A DNA stretch of 64,000 nt from Rhizodiscina lignyota. Taxonomy: Eukaryota; Ascomycota; Dothideomycetes; Aulographales; Rhizodiscinaceae. The DNA lies in contig ML978126.1 in NCBI GenBank assembly GCA_010015805.1, forward strand, positions 806,001 to 870,000, written 5' to 3'. The position numbers were made by a program, and so were the translations under genes. The notes beneath the pieces are model-generated. The model was given only the letters and a program-made list of their open reading frames with translations. It searched no databases and was not told the origin of the DNA. How positions within the stretch are numbered: the first letter of the stretch is position 1; each line of letters opens with the position of its first letter. Below are positions 33,101 to 43,110 of the stretch, one piece after another.

Positions 33101-33545
33101 TGCAAATCAATGACTATTCCGAGCAAGCTGTTGATTATGGTGGACAGTGTTCTCGTCAGTCTTCCATGTCACGACAAGTGGTTATGAGCTAGCATGTCGC
33201 TCCTGGCAACTGTCCTGACATTATCAAAGCCTTCGTTCCTGAAATGACTAACGCGGTGTTTGTCCCTTCGAGAAGATAGTCGGAGCACTACCAGCTTCAT
33301 CAGGATAAATTTGCGCAGTATTTTGTTGGCCAGATTGATGGTGAGGTAAATAAGATAATTACAACTGATCGTTAATCGTTAAGAGACACAGGAAACGAGA
33401 CCAGGCTATTCTTGATACTCCAGACGAATCAACAAACCATCATGCGGTTTCCTGGGTCACTGCATCCGCAAACCCTAAGGAGAAGCTAGAAACAAAACAA
33501 GGTGTCCTTCAAAGAAGGTCAGATATGTTGAGTACGGTGGATGCC
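33101..33545. other. Intergenic between convergent genes
   Basis: About 445 bp, AT-rich around 33345-33385. Nothing recognised. Confidence 0.4.
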
Positions 33546-34512
33546 TCATTGAAAGTTAATCCGTGCATTATCCTCATTGTTACCCCCGAACAGGAGCAAA
33601 GGATCCAATTCACTCATAGCATCCTGTATGCTGCCTCCGCTTCCGATATCCTCCATCCAATGATGGTTCATGCTAATCAAGGGGTCGTACGCAGAGAGCC
33701 GAACGTGTCCTTCGGCCGGATTCTGGCCTATCTTGCTCTCAACATCAATATTGTCAACGAAAGAGGAGACAGTTGATTCGTCAAAGCCAAAGTCGAAAGC
33801 GGCGTTACCGGCTATTTGTATGTTCCTCTGGGCCTCCAGAGCAATGTACTGACTCAAGTCATGTTCGAAAGCTGATGCTTCTGCGAAGGGTGTAATGAGG
33901 GACATTCCGAAATTAATATCGCGAACTTTACGCCCATCTAATCCTCCATGAGTAGATGAGGTATTCGGCGGTGCCTCAATGCCGTCGAGTGATGAAATTT
34001 CAGTTGTATCGGATGGCGCCAGATGAGAAGCAGCGACCGTAGAGGTGTCGAAAGCGTTGAGAGACTCGAAATTGTTCGGAACACTGGAGCTGAGCGTTGG
34101 CCCTCTGTTTTCAGTCGTCACAAAGGTCTCTGTTAGGAACTGCCGCGTACAGCTGGCTGTGGGATCGATGAGAGTATCTGGCGTAAGCGTTCTCTTTCCG
34201 TGGACTTCCTTGACGTGATCATCCCTTTTGTCCTTCCTGGGGAATGGCTTCCTGACCCCGTTGGGATCATGGCGCCGGTCGCAAGCAGGAAAAGGGCACC
34301 AGTACTCGTTGCGTACTTGATGGACTGTGTTCTCATGACGCCGTAAATCTGATTTACGCTTGCAATCTACATTGCAATCAGGCTCCGCGCATCGAAAACG
34401 CCTTCACATAACATCAGCTCAGATCGATCCATAACAGATACCCGGGCTTAAGGTGACTTTACCCGTTGGGAGACTTGAGAGGTACACTTCCATTAGCATT
34501 GCTTGCTTCCAT
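33546..34512 (-). CDS. C2H2 zinc-finger transcription factor, 2 exons
   Basis: Model: exon 1 34512-34463 (16 codons plus two bases) and exon 2 34401-33546, intron 34402-34462 (61 nt; GTAAAG donor, GCTGATG branch, AAG acceptor). Product 301 residues. Splicing puts a short Ser/Asn leader directly before the fingers. Finger 1 is C21-x4-C26-x12-H39-x4-H44 with the typical fungal KRKSDLRRH helix. Finger 2 is C52-x4-C57-x21-H79-x4-H84, with the FPRKDKRDDHVKEVH helix and an enlarged loop. The rest is an acidic, Ser/Thr/Asn-rich tail with FDFGFDESTVSSF and DPLLLF hydrophobic-acidic patches typical of activation domains. Target genes are unknown. The AAG acceptor is less common than CAG but is the one that keeps the finger frame. 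Confidence 0.8.
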
Positions 34513-35379
34513 TTGAATCCACGCTCAGAGGATAAGATAAAATCTCCTTCTGTTGGATCCAATATTGAGCCATCGCTATCGGAAAGACCTCCATTATAAG
34601 TAGTTCCAACGGTCAAGCCCCTTCTGCTGATTTTCTGCGTTCACTTGATGCGTGCGTCAAAGCTATGTGGAAGTAATCCGATGCCGCATGGGATGCGGTT
34701 TGCTATTGGACACAGTTTCGATTACTTTGGCAGCGTGTTGCGATGTGCCGACATCTGTAGGGAGGGCGCTCCCCAGCCTCCGCAGTCTTTGCAGATTTGC
34801 ACGTCCTCTGAACCCTCGATTGCATGCACCAGCGCCACGCCCTGCAGCACCGGCGACGTACGTATATTCGAACGCTCGCAACTGCTACTCGTCCAGCTCT
34901 GCGTCAGCACCGCACACGCCCTCATCTGATCGCGAGACTTACGAAGCGGTGCGACGGGAGCATTCGCTAGGTTTTTTTTTAGTCACGTGATGAATTGTCC
35001 ACGCATGTCCGGCTCCTTTGAGGTGGACACCGCTCACCAATCTGCGGTGTCGTAGGCACTTCGGCAAGTTCCTGCAATCATTATTCTTCTAAGTTTTTTA
35101 TTTATATTCGCAACGTGCCGTCCGTTTTTAGATTTACTAACCGTTTAGTCTCAAATATTCCTCAGTTTTCCTCGACGTCTGAATGACCCGCCCTTAGGAC
35201 GGGCTGGCTTGCCCTTAACTGTAATCCAAGATAGTTACATCATCTTTACCTTCGGAGCTTCCGTACTCAGCACATTCTTTGGCAATATTTTGTGATTCGG
35301 TGGATATGATTCTCGACGCGAAAGATTCTGGAAGAGAAGGTCGCCATGTCGGCCCGGGAAGAGTATGTGGGAGACCGAA
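34513..35379. other. Intergenic, upstream of the C2H2 gene
   Basis: Short frames on both strands with no domain. A T9 run at about 34972-34980 is followed by gtcacgtga, an E-box-like CACGTG palindrome. A hairpin-forming cccgcccttaggacgggc sits near 35189-35206. Confidence 0.4.
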
Positions 35380-36000
35380 AGCATTCCTCCGCTGGGGGAT
35401 CGAGAGTATGAAAGCGACCGATGGTCCTGCTAGCATACGTAGACCACAGTGGGCTGGAGCAACCCAGACGACATCCATTCCGTGCGGCACCTCCCTGGCA
35501 GCCACGTTCGATCGTGATCTTGTAGAGCAGCTGGGGAAAATTCTGCGCGCGGAGACGAAGGCAAAGAACGCGTCTGTTCTGCTGGGCCTGCAATGAACAT
35601 GTCTCGATCCCCTCTTGGAGGGCGCAGTTTTGAAGATTTCGGCCGGGATCCGTACCTGACTGGAACCATAGGGCGGCGTGTTGTGCAAGGAGTCCAGAGC
35701 ATCTGTGTCGGAACGTGCCCGAGGCCGTATGTTGCCAACGACCAAGAGACGAAAATATTCAACATGGACAAACAAATTGATGGGCACACCGTTAGGGAAG
35801 TCTACCTTCGACTGTCTCAACTGATACAGTCCGAGTCGCCATGCTCATCCATGACGTCTTGCAGCGTCGTCAGCCACGAGCACGTGGATATGAGGAAACG
35901 GGCTGATATTTTGAGAACAAATGAGAGTTTGGGGGTTTTGTTATGAGCGACTGAGGCCGAACGAATTCCACAGTGCAGAGCATTTTGGTACGACCTCACT
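35380..36000 (+). pseudogene. Decayed GH3 beta-glucosidase fragment
   Basis: Two plus-strand frames in succession align to the GH3 N-terminal barrel. The first (to about 35590) reads GIESMKATDGPASIRR, IPCGTSLAATFDRDLVEQLG and LRAETKAKNASVLLG. The next frame, from 35593, continues at once with NMSRSPLGGRSFEDFGRDP, YVANDQE, DKQIDGHTVREVYLR and a fading ADILRTNESLG. The shift lies in the [13 protein letters not shown] region of the intact gene at 21-23.5 kb. The barrel start, the nucleophile SDW and the whole second domain are absent, and a stop follows at 35944. It is a relic of about 200 codons of a GH3 gene, probably a different paralogue from the intact one, since identity outside motifs is low. 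Confidence 0.75.
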
Positions 36001-36160
36001 GCGAAGCGTTGGAAAGTGGACCACGGACGACACGAATTCTTGTTGCTACCAGCTCCAAGAGCATCATTCGGCCACTGAATGCCGCATATGGGATTATCCA
36101 TCTCCTGAATTAGGATTCATTGGAGCGTTTTGCGGCGGTGGAAATAGTCTCTTACTCCCG

Positions 36161-36331
36161 GAGCGGACTCAGTCCGCTCGAGTCCGCCCTCCGCTCCATC
36201 GACCTTCCACTTTCTTCATTGCCCGAATATTCTCCTGGTTACAATCCAATAATCCGGAAAACTTCCGCTTAAAATTATGAAGCTACCCTAGACTTTGTAC
36301 GGAAGCTTATGCATCCGCGAGCGGACTCAGT
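36161..36331. repeat. Palindrome gagcggactcagtccgctc and a second half copy
   Basis: A 9-bp perfect inverted repeat around one central base lies at 36161-36179. The 13-base gagcggactcagt recurs at 36319-36331, and agtccgccctccgctcc follows the palindrome with further half sites. Dense GC-rich half sites in an otherwise AT-rich stretch upstream of the SDR gene suggest a binding site or a small element end. A 17-18 bp T run lies at about 36401-36418. Confidence 0.5.
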
Positions 36332-36531
36332 GACGTTTCCCGCTATTCTCCACTATGTTGCTACGAAGAAGCATCATCACAATGCATATTTGTCCCATTT
36401 CTCTTTTTTTTTTTTTTTTCAAGGGTAATCTTCGCTATAAATGAAGGGCTCTCGTTCTATCATGGGCTAATCATAACCCCTATTACTTCAGTCTTTGCCT
36501 TGAATAACGGACAGACGCCCCGTTCTACGCA

Positions 36532-37597
36532 ATGAGCGACGCATTCAATCCTTATAAAGAGCTTTACGCCAAACCAAATGGCCCAGGGGACTCGCGACCT
36601 ACCGCGCTTCAGATCATTCGCGACAATGATCGGGTCAATTCTTGGGCTGACAAAGTCGTGCTGATTACTGGTGCAACGAATGGAATCGGAATCGAGACGG
36701 CTAAAGCGATGCATGCCACTGGTGCACATGTTTTCATCACCGCGCGAGATCCTGCACGTGCAAAGACGGTTGTGGAAGATATTCTCAAGGTCAGCGAAAG
36801 CAAAGGAAAGCTTGAAGTCATCGAGATGCATATGGAATCCTCGACGTCTGTCCGTGACGCCGCTCGCGAGTTCCTCAGCAAGAGCAAGAAGCTGAACATA
36901 CTCATCAACAACGCAGGTATTTACATCGAGACCTCTGTAGCCCTTACAGAAGCTGATAGAGGCAGGGATTATGGCTACTCCGGAGAGCAAATCTGATGAC
37001 GGCTTCGAGCTTCAATTTGCGGTCAATCATTTAGCGCACTTTATCCTGGCCACCCTCCTGTTGCCAGCGCTCCTTACAAGCAGTGCTCCGGATTTCAACT
37101 CGCGGGTTGTTTTTGTCTCTTCGTCTTCTCACCGATATAGCTCCATCCACTGGGACAACGTTAACCTTGAAGGCGAATACGATCCGTATATCGCTTATGG
37201 TCAGTCAAAAACTGCAGAAGTGTGGACGTCTAATTACGTCGACCGGGTCTACGGGCCTCGCGGTGTTCACTCATTGTCTGTGCATCCCGGGGGCATATTC
37301 ACAAATTTGCAGAAACATGCAGGAGAGGAGCAGATGGCTCAATGGAAGGCTGATCCGAATGTCGTGCCGTCCATGCTCTCGCCAGAGCAAGGAGCGGCAA
37401 CGACCGTGTGGGCTGCTACTGCGAAGGTCTGGGAAGGAAAAGGAGGCAAATATCTGGCAAACTGCATGATTGCCCCGCCAGCTACAAATCTGGACTCAGC
37501 GCTTGATCCTGGAGTGGGCCCAGATGCGTACAACAAGGAAGGCGAGGACAGGCTCTGGGCACTGAGCTCAAAGATGGCAGGAGTGAGCGCTCCATAA
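36532..37597 (+). CDS. Short-chain dehydrogenase/reductase (retinol dehydrogenase/WWOX-like), 2 exons
   Basis: Model: exons 36532-36916 and 36966-37597, intron 36917-36965 (49 nt). Product 338 residues. The cofactor motif TGATNGIG is at 46-53, NNAG at 126-129 exactly across the intron, VVFVSSSSHRY holds the catalytic Ser, and the active-site Tyr206-x3-Lys210 is in AYGQSKTAEVW. HPGGIFTNLQKH is the usual PG loop. The C-terminus has an LDPGVGPDAYNKEGEDRLW helix that many fungal SDRs of this class share. It probably reduces or oxidises a lipophilic carbonyl or alcohol with NADP(H); the substrate is unknown. It sits between a GH3 relic and a Zn2Cys6 regulator, a setting seen in small catabolic or secondary-metabolite groups, but no core synthase is nearby. 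Confidence 0.9.
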
Positions 37598-38040
37598 GTT
37601 TGCAGGAGATTCTTCTACTGAGATGATGGGTGGGAAAGGGGAGCATGGGGTGGCGGAGGATGGAGGATGGAAGGCATTAGTTGCATTGCCGTAGTTGAAT
37701 AAATCTGGTTGCTCTGAATATACTGTCATTAGATCAACTACTCGGGTGTGATTACCTCTGCTTAATAATAACATTGTAAAAGTAGCTATGCCTAACTTCG
37801 ACGATTCGGTTATTGCGATTTCAGGTAGCTAGAAGAGAAATGCGACGTTGGCTGCTATGGCGCACAAAAGAATCCGATAGGCTACTTTTTACTCTACCTC
37901 ATGTGCATATTCATCCTCCTGTCTTCCTCACTCGACATTTCAACAAGGGCATCCCGAACTGAAAACTCTCAAGTTTGATCTTGTATCCAGTGCAAAATCA
38001 TTTCAGAAAAAGCAGAGGGCTTTGATAGCTAGAGTATGCC
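37598..38040. other. Intergenic, SDR 3' flank and Zn2Cys6 promoter side
   Basis: ggaggatggaggatgg at about 37655 is a short purine repeat. Nothing else recognised. Confidence 0.4.
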
Positions 38041-40011
38041 ATGGCATCAACTCAATTTGCAGCACTCGCGTGCAAGTCTTGCAGGTAAGGGGCAGGGCTG
38101 ATGTGTACACTTGACAAGAGCTAATCTTCAAAGGAAATTGAAAAGAAAATGTACGAGAGAGTTGCCGGCTTGCTCTTTGGTATGTTAGACCTCGTTCGAC
38201 AGGCAAGGGTCTTTTGACTGATGTGTGCACCGTTCACAGTGTGTCCGATTGGAGAAGAATTGCGAATATCCGCTACAACCCCATCGCGACGACTCAAGCT
38301 CCGATGGATCCAAAACTTTGGCAGAAAGAATTCAATACCTAGAGCAGAAGTTCGTGCAACAAGAACATGCACCCACATCCAATACTCAGGAGCCAGACGT
38401 GTCCTTTGCTGGAACGACATCTGCGACTTCGAACCTCCCCATTCCGCCGTGGACATCGTGGGCCCCTCCATCGAGATCAAGAGCATTTCCTGAACTCTAT
38501 ATTCTAGATTCAGATTCTTTCTCCAAGAATGCTCCTGAAGCTTTGGACCCAGGCATGCCATTGCCACCAGACGTAGTCGACACACTGCTCTCCTCCGGCA
38601 TTCAAAAAATATGCGATGAATACTTCAGCGGCACGCATTCATGGCTACCGGTGCTCATTAAGAAGCGCATCAATCACCAACTTCAGTCTTTCGACTCCTC
38701 CAATAATGCAAGCCTTGCTCTCCTCCTTCTGTGCATGAAGCTCGTGGCCGACGGACCTCTCGAGGCAGAGAAACCATCCGCAACACCAACATACCTATTA
38801 GCCAGAGAGTTTTGGAAAGCGCTTGAAAATGCTTCAGTAATAACATTGCATCTGCTGCAGTCCGTGGTATTAATAGCGCTTTATGAAATGGGGCACGGTA
38901 TTTTCCCAGCAGGATACCTTACAGTCGGCCATGCTGCAAGGATCGGTATATTAATGGGGCTTCACGATAGACGGAATGCAGCCCAGCTATTTATCCAATC
39001 TGAGACCTGGACGTTGCGCGAAGAGGAACGGAGAACATGGTGGGCTGTTATCATACTGGATCGGTGAGCGTGCTCTAAATCTGTGCGGAATTTGTTGGAA
39101 AGTCTCGTCATAAGCTAAAGACATTTCTGACTGATGTATTTCGTAGATTTGTCCATTTAGGGACTTCTGGACTACCTCTAGCTACTCCAGAACCAGGGCA
39201 AGGCGATCTACTGCCATGCTCCGACGAAGGATGGATGGAAGGAGAAGTCGGATCAAACCATCCGCTTTTCTCTTCCACATTCTCCGCCAACCTTGATATC
39301 GGCCACTTTGCTAGTACCTGCCAGGCTTCCCATATCCTCGGTCGTGTCTTGAAACACCGCGACGATGCTAGCAATCGCCGTGACAGGCCATTTCGACTTT
39401 CAGAAGCCAAACAATTGCATCGTACACTCGTCGCTCTTGATTCGGATCTTGTTCAGCGATATTTCGGCACCGGATTTTCGTTATTGAACGGCGACACCGG
39501 TGCTGTGTTTGAAGCTTTTGCGCTCTGTTGCTCCGCTCGACTCATACTGTATGACATGTATGGATGTAACGAGCCAGACCAAACGGCTAGTCAGCAAGCT
39601 CGCCTTCCGGAAGATACGGAAATGCAGCAAATTGCGTTGGATGGTATCAAAGAGATTGTCACTTATCGTATGTCTTTCCTTTCACAACCACTCATTATGA
39701 GGACGGATTTGGCAAGCCCGCTCGTCTGCCACTCCCTCTACCACTCCGCATCGGAATGCGCTTGGTTCATCAAGGAGAACCAGGCGTCAGATATGATCTC
39801 GGCCATGAAAACCTACGTTGATCTTCTCATGGAAATCGGAAAAAGATGGATGATTGCCAGTGAGTTGAGTCCCGGATTGCTGATAGTTGGGAAATTGACG
39901 TTTGTTGCAGCACTGTACCTGAAGCTTCTGGAACACGAAGGGTCTTTACAGACACTTTCAGATGCGCTAAATGTCTCAAATCTGACTAAGGCGTATTTTC
40001 GTCAAACATGA
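38041..40011 (+). CDS. Zn2Cys6 fungal-specific transcription factor, 4-5 exons
   Basis: Model: exons 38041-38084, 38134-38179, 38240-39063 and 39147-40011; introns of 49, 60 and 83 nt. A further 51-nt segment, 39860-39910, has good GTGAGT and TTGCAG ends and may be a fourth intron; being a multiple of three it keeps the frame either way, giving 592 or 575 residues. The binuclear cluster is C11-x2-C14-x6-C21-x6-C28-x2-C31-x6-C38, interrupted by two introns, as is common. A short KTLAERIQYLEQKF coiled coil follows. The middle is a fungal-specific regulatory region with HAARIGILMGLH, EEERRTWWAVIILDRFV and a SGLPLATPEPG block. Targets are unknown; the adjacent SDR is a candidate. The N-terminal half can be recognised only after splicing. 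Confidence 0.87.
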
Positions 40012-40194
40012 ACTTCGCTGTAGGGCATTGAGAAACGAACAAGGCGGACCTCATGCTATTAGATTCCTATTTGACGCCAATATCTCCGAGTTAGCACCCA
40101 CCAGTGCAGTGCTCCTCGCGTATCCAGCTGTCAACAATCTGAAGAACTGTTTAGTTGCATGCAATGTGGTATTTTCGAATTTTGGTCCTGATTA

Positions 40195-40795
40195 TTAGTG
40201 CAAACCAGTAGGAGGAGGCGGCAACCTTGCCTGTGCCTTCGGATCATACCGAGTGTAACCATTGGGAGTGGAAATGCAAGAGACGCTGCTGGCCTTGTTG
40301 TCAAAATTGACAGGTCCACTGAAATCATGCGAAGGGTAAGCAAGGTTAAACCAGATCGAACGGCCGGAGCAGTTGATATCCCTATTGATATGTTAGTTTC
40401 CGAACCTACGTCTTCAATTAGAGGCAAACTTACTGAAACAGCGTGCAAGTGATTCCCGGAAATGCCATAGCGGAGGACATTTGGTCGTTCTTCGCGGGCA
40501 GGATGTTGATGCATTTGTTCTTCGGTGGTTTCATTATTGCGCAGTTCTTGTAGTGTGGGTCAACGCAGAACATGATATTGTTGTTGTAGCCCTGGTGGCT
40601 CAATAGGATGCCTACTAAGCCGTCAATCGTCGGGCTCACGCCTCGTGGGATAACAGAGACATCGTTCGTCGCAGCCGAGTCCGCATATTCAAACCAATGC
40701 CCTTCGACATTACCCGTATTGGCCGAATCATGAGGAACGACCAGTGCAGAGGCAGTGGTGGCTATAGTTAGAAGGAAAATAGAAAGATGGTTCAT
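40195..40795 (-). CDS. Secreted cysteine-containing small protein, 2 exons
   Basis: Model: exons 40795-40434 and 40381-40195, intron 40382-40433 (52 nt; GTAAGT donor, ACTAACA branch, CAATAG acceptor), giving 182 residues. Signal peptide MNHLSIFLLTIATTASA, then LVVPHDSANT. The mature part has about six cysteines (IMFCVD, KNCAI, NKCINI, ITCTLF, INCSG, VSCIS) and a FPGITCTLFQDINCSG segment that resembles the spaced-cysteine core of small fungal secreted proteins. It ends in a Pro-rich tail. The intron restores frame exactly across this core. No named domain. Effector-like or surface role is inference. Its promoter at 40.8-41.5 kb is flanked by a 700-bp gene-free stretch. Confidence 0.75.
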
Positions 40796-41577
40796 AATTG
40801 TTAATGGAGATTAAAAGGAAACGGAAAAAATGCAGTTGGCAGGCGGTATGGAAGATATATGAGAGAGCTTCAATGGGCCCCATGACCGAGAGTCACAAGG
40901 AGAACAAAGGGCCACCTCATTGTGGTATGCACGAGCGCATTATGCAACGGCAAATGCAACTGAGGATAACACAAAGAAGACTCTCGAGGTTGTGTCCGGC
41001 TTTGAGCGCATAGCTTTGGATAATGGATCTGTGATCTTTATGGCGGGAAACTCATTCAGGGCGACAGACAGGCCGTCTTGGCTTGCAGTCGATCTTATCC
41101 GAGCCAGATTCTCAGAACAGTAGGAAGACTGCCATAGTATAGTTAGCATTGATCATGAAATCCGTCGTAAAGAGAAAATACTAAAGTTTGAGATTAAGAG
41201 TTTCGGGAGCGGCCATTGAGCGTCGGCCCGAAAGTCCATAGAACGTCAAATATAATACATTTAAACGCACATGATACTCGGTACAAAAATCTATTTAAAT
41301 AAAAGGACCTTCGCCTGCCGGAAAGCCGAATTTCGCTTAGGTTGGGTATCGATGCTGTGAAGAAAATCGCAACAATGAGAACGCCTGGGCTATGCAATTG
41401 ACAAACAGACAAATGGCCCCCCTGATGCGCTCCAGACACGATCCTGCTTTCGTACTTTGGCCAGCACTTACGCTGACGACCTGCTGAACGTATACGGGCT
41501 GTGTTTAGCGACCCGCCCCAGTCGATACACGCTCGAGCATCGAGTGTGTTGATTGGCTTATTGCCTTCGGAAGGCTC
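40796..41577. other. Intergenic, no gene seen
   Basis: Holds the secreted-protein promoter. Short frames only. Confidence 0.4.
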
Positions 41578-43110
41578 TTAGTAAAAAATGCACACCTCGC
41601 TTTGACGATCATCCCCCAGCTTCCAGAGTTCATCCACGCGGCAAATTCCTTCCTCCGCAGCAATTGCCCAATCCACGTCCGATCGAACGACGCAGCTAAA
41701 GACAGTAGAATATCCATTGGCCCCGGCATCGTAGAAGGCTTGAGTTGCGGCCGCATCACGGCTCCCGCTCTTGATCACTTTATAAAGGGTGGTGCCTGGA
41801 ACCGTAGGGGGGCTACCACGAAGTGGAAAGGGCCCCGTACCGCTTTTGAGCTCATGTTGATCTTGGACAGTCTGCACTACAGAAATGTAGATGACCCCGC
41901 AAGATTTTAGTGCGAGCTGTTTGGCTTTTACACAGCGTTTGCAGAGAGGGAGACCGCGGATTTCGGTGTCCGCATTTTGAAGGGAGTCGTCTGAGCTGTA
42001 TCCGTCCATTTCTGCATTCCCGACGGTCGCACCCCATCGCGGGTGCCCTGGATTCTCGCACTGGATGGCAGAAATAGCGTCTGAGCTTCGGAGGGCTGCG
42101 TTGCCGTAAACCAAGGGGACCTCCAGCTTCTTTGGCCTAGCATCTTGAATAATTGGCAAATGTCCAGTGGCCAGGCCAGCGTCTTCGAGACCATTCATCT
42201 GAGCTATTGTTATAGCATCCGGAAGTCGATGCCAACCATCTTCAGCACCGTACTTGATAAGTGGAAGGTATCGATCGAACTCAACGGCGGTCGCTGGTTG
42301 GCAAGTGACATAGACTCGGGACATGAAAGTAGGTAGATAGACTACTTTATCGTCTGGATGCCATTGGTACGGCCCGCCTGGAGCTGGGCGTAGAGGGAGT
42401 AACTGCCTTGACGAGTACACATGAGGAATGTTGTTCCAGGGGCCAGCCTGGTGGAAACTAATACCTGACGGAGGCAGTTGAGGCTCACTCGGCGGAGCTA
42501 GTGGAGGTAGCCCAATCGAACAAGCGGGTGGTACTCCAAACGCAGATGGCGGAGGAGGTACGAGACCAGTAAAACGTGAGGATATAGTTGGCTTGATTGG
42601 TGTACCCCTGATTCTTTCAGCGCCTGCAGCGGCAGAAACCGGATCCGGAGGGGCTGGATATCTGGATTGCTGCTCTTCTCCGAAGCTACCTGGACCGGCT
42701 TGTGCTGACGATGAAAATGGCTGTTGAGTCGCAGGTCCGTCCCCAGCTATACTGATCCAAGAGTTATCCGGCTCGCACGAGTCGCCAAACAGTTGGCTAG
42801 ACGTCTCAAACTCAGAACCGATACGCTGCTGAGACTCCGCAGTTGGTTGGGAGATTTGTCGACGCATTCGAAAGACAGGACTAGATTTCAATTTTTGATG
42901 GCTTGGGTTTGAAGATTCCGAGGCGGCATCGAACGACAATTCTCCCAGTTGAGTGTGGTTTTGCGTAACGCGCTCGGCGCTACTGTTAACACAGGATTCT
43001 TCACCCATCGCATGGCTCGCCGACCCGGCCGAGCCGCCAGCCAGCGTTACCGGAGCGCCTTGAAATAATGGATCGTCGTCAGCAGCGGTCATCTCATTGG
43101 AGCATCCCAT
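41578..43110 (-). CDS. Unidentified proline- and serine-rich protein, single long exon
   Basis: 510 residues from ATG 43110; the frame is open to 43242 but only a TTG would add residues. The first 290 residues are low-complexity: Ser/Pro/Gln/Glu, with poly-Pro runs (GLVPPPPSAFGVPP, GLPPLAPPSEPQLPP). The last 210 are globular: YQWHPDDKVVYLPTFMSRVYVT, FDRYLPLIKYGAEDGWHRLP, a KRCVKAKQLALKSCGVIYISVV segment with two or three cysteines, TLYKVIKSGSRDAAATQAFYDAGANGYS and DWAIAAEEGICRVDELWKLGDD. No family was recognised. Disordered N-terminus and compact C-terminus suggest a regulatory or interaction protein; the C-terminal part may be a lineage-specific fungal domain. An intron near either end is possible. 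Confidence 0.62.
   Translation of the reverse strand: MGCSNEMTAADDDPLFQGAPVTLAGGSAGSASHAMGEESCVNSSAERVTQNHTQLGELSFDAASESSNPSHQKLKSSPVFRMRRQISQPTAESQQRIGSEFETSSQLFGDSCEPDNSWISIAGDGPATQQPFSSSAQAGPGSFGEEQQSRYPAPPDPVSAAAGAERIRGTPIKPTISSRFTGLVPPPPSAFGVPPACSIGLPPLAPPSEPQLPPSGISFHQAGPWNNIPHVYSSRQLLPLRPAPGGPYQWHPDDKVVYLPTFMSRVYVTCQPATAVEFDRYLPLIKYGAEDGWHRLPDAITIAQMNGLEDAGLATGHLPIIQDARPKKLEVPLVYGNAALRSSDAISAIQCENPGHPRWGATVGNAEMDGYSSDDSLQNADTEIRGLPLCKRCVKAKQLALKSCGVIYISVVQTVQDQHELKSGTGPFPLRGSPPTVPGTTLYKVIKSGSRDAAATQAFYDAGANGYSTVFSCVVRSDVDWAIAAEEGICRVDELWKLGDDRQSEVCIFY

Noticed and set aside
34645-34990. Open plus-strand frame of 112 codons
   Set aside because: Cys/Arg/Ser-rich shadow-like composition, overlapping frames on the other strand, no domain.
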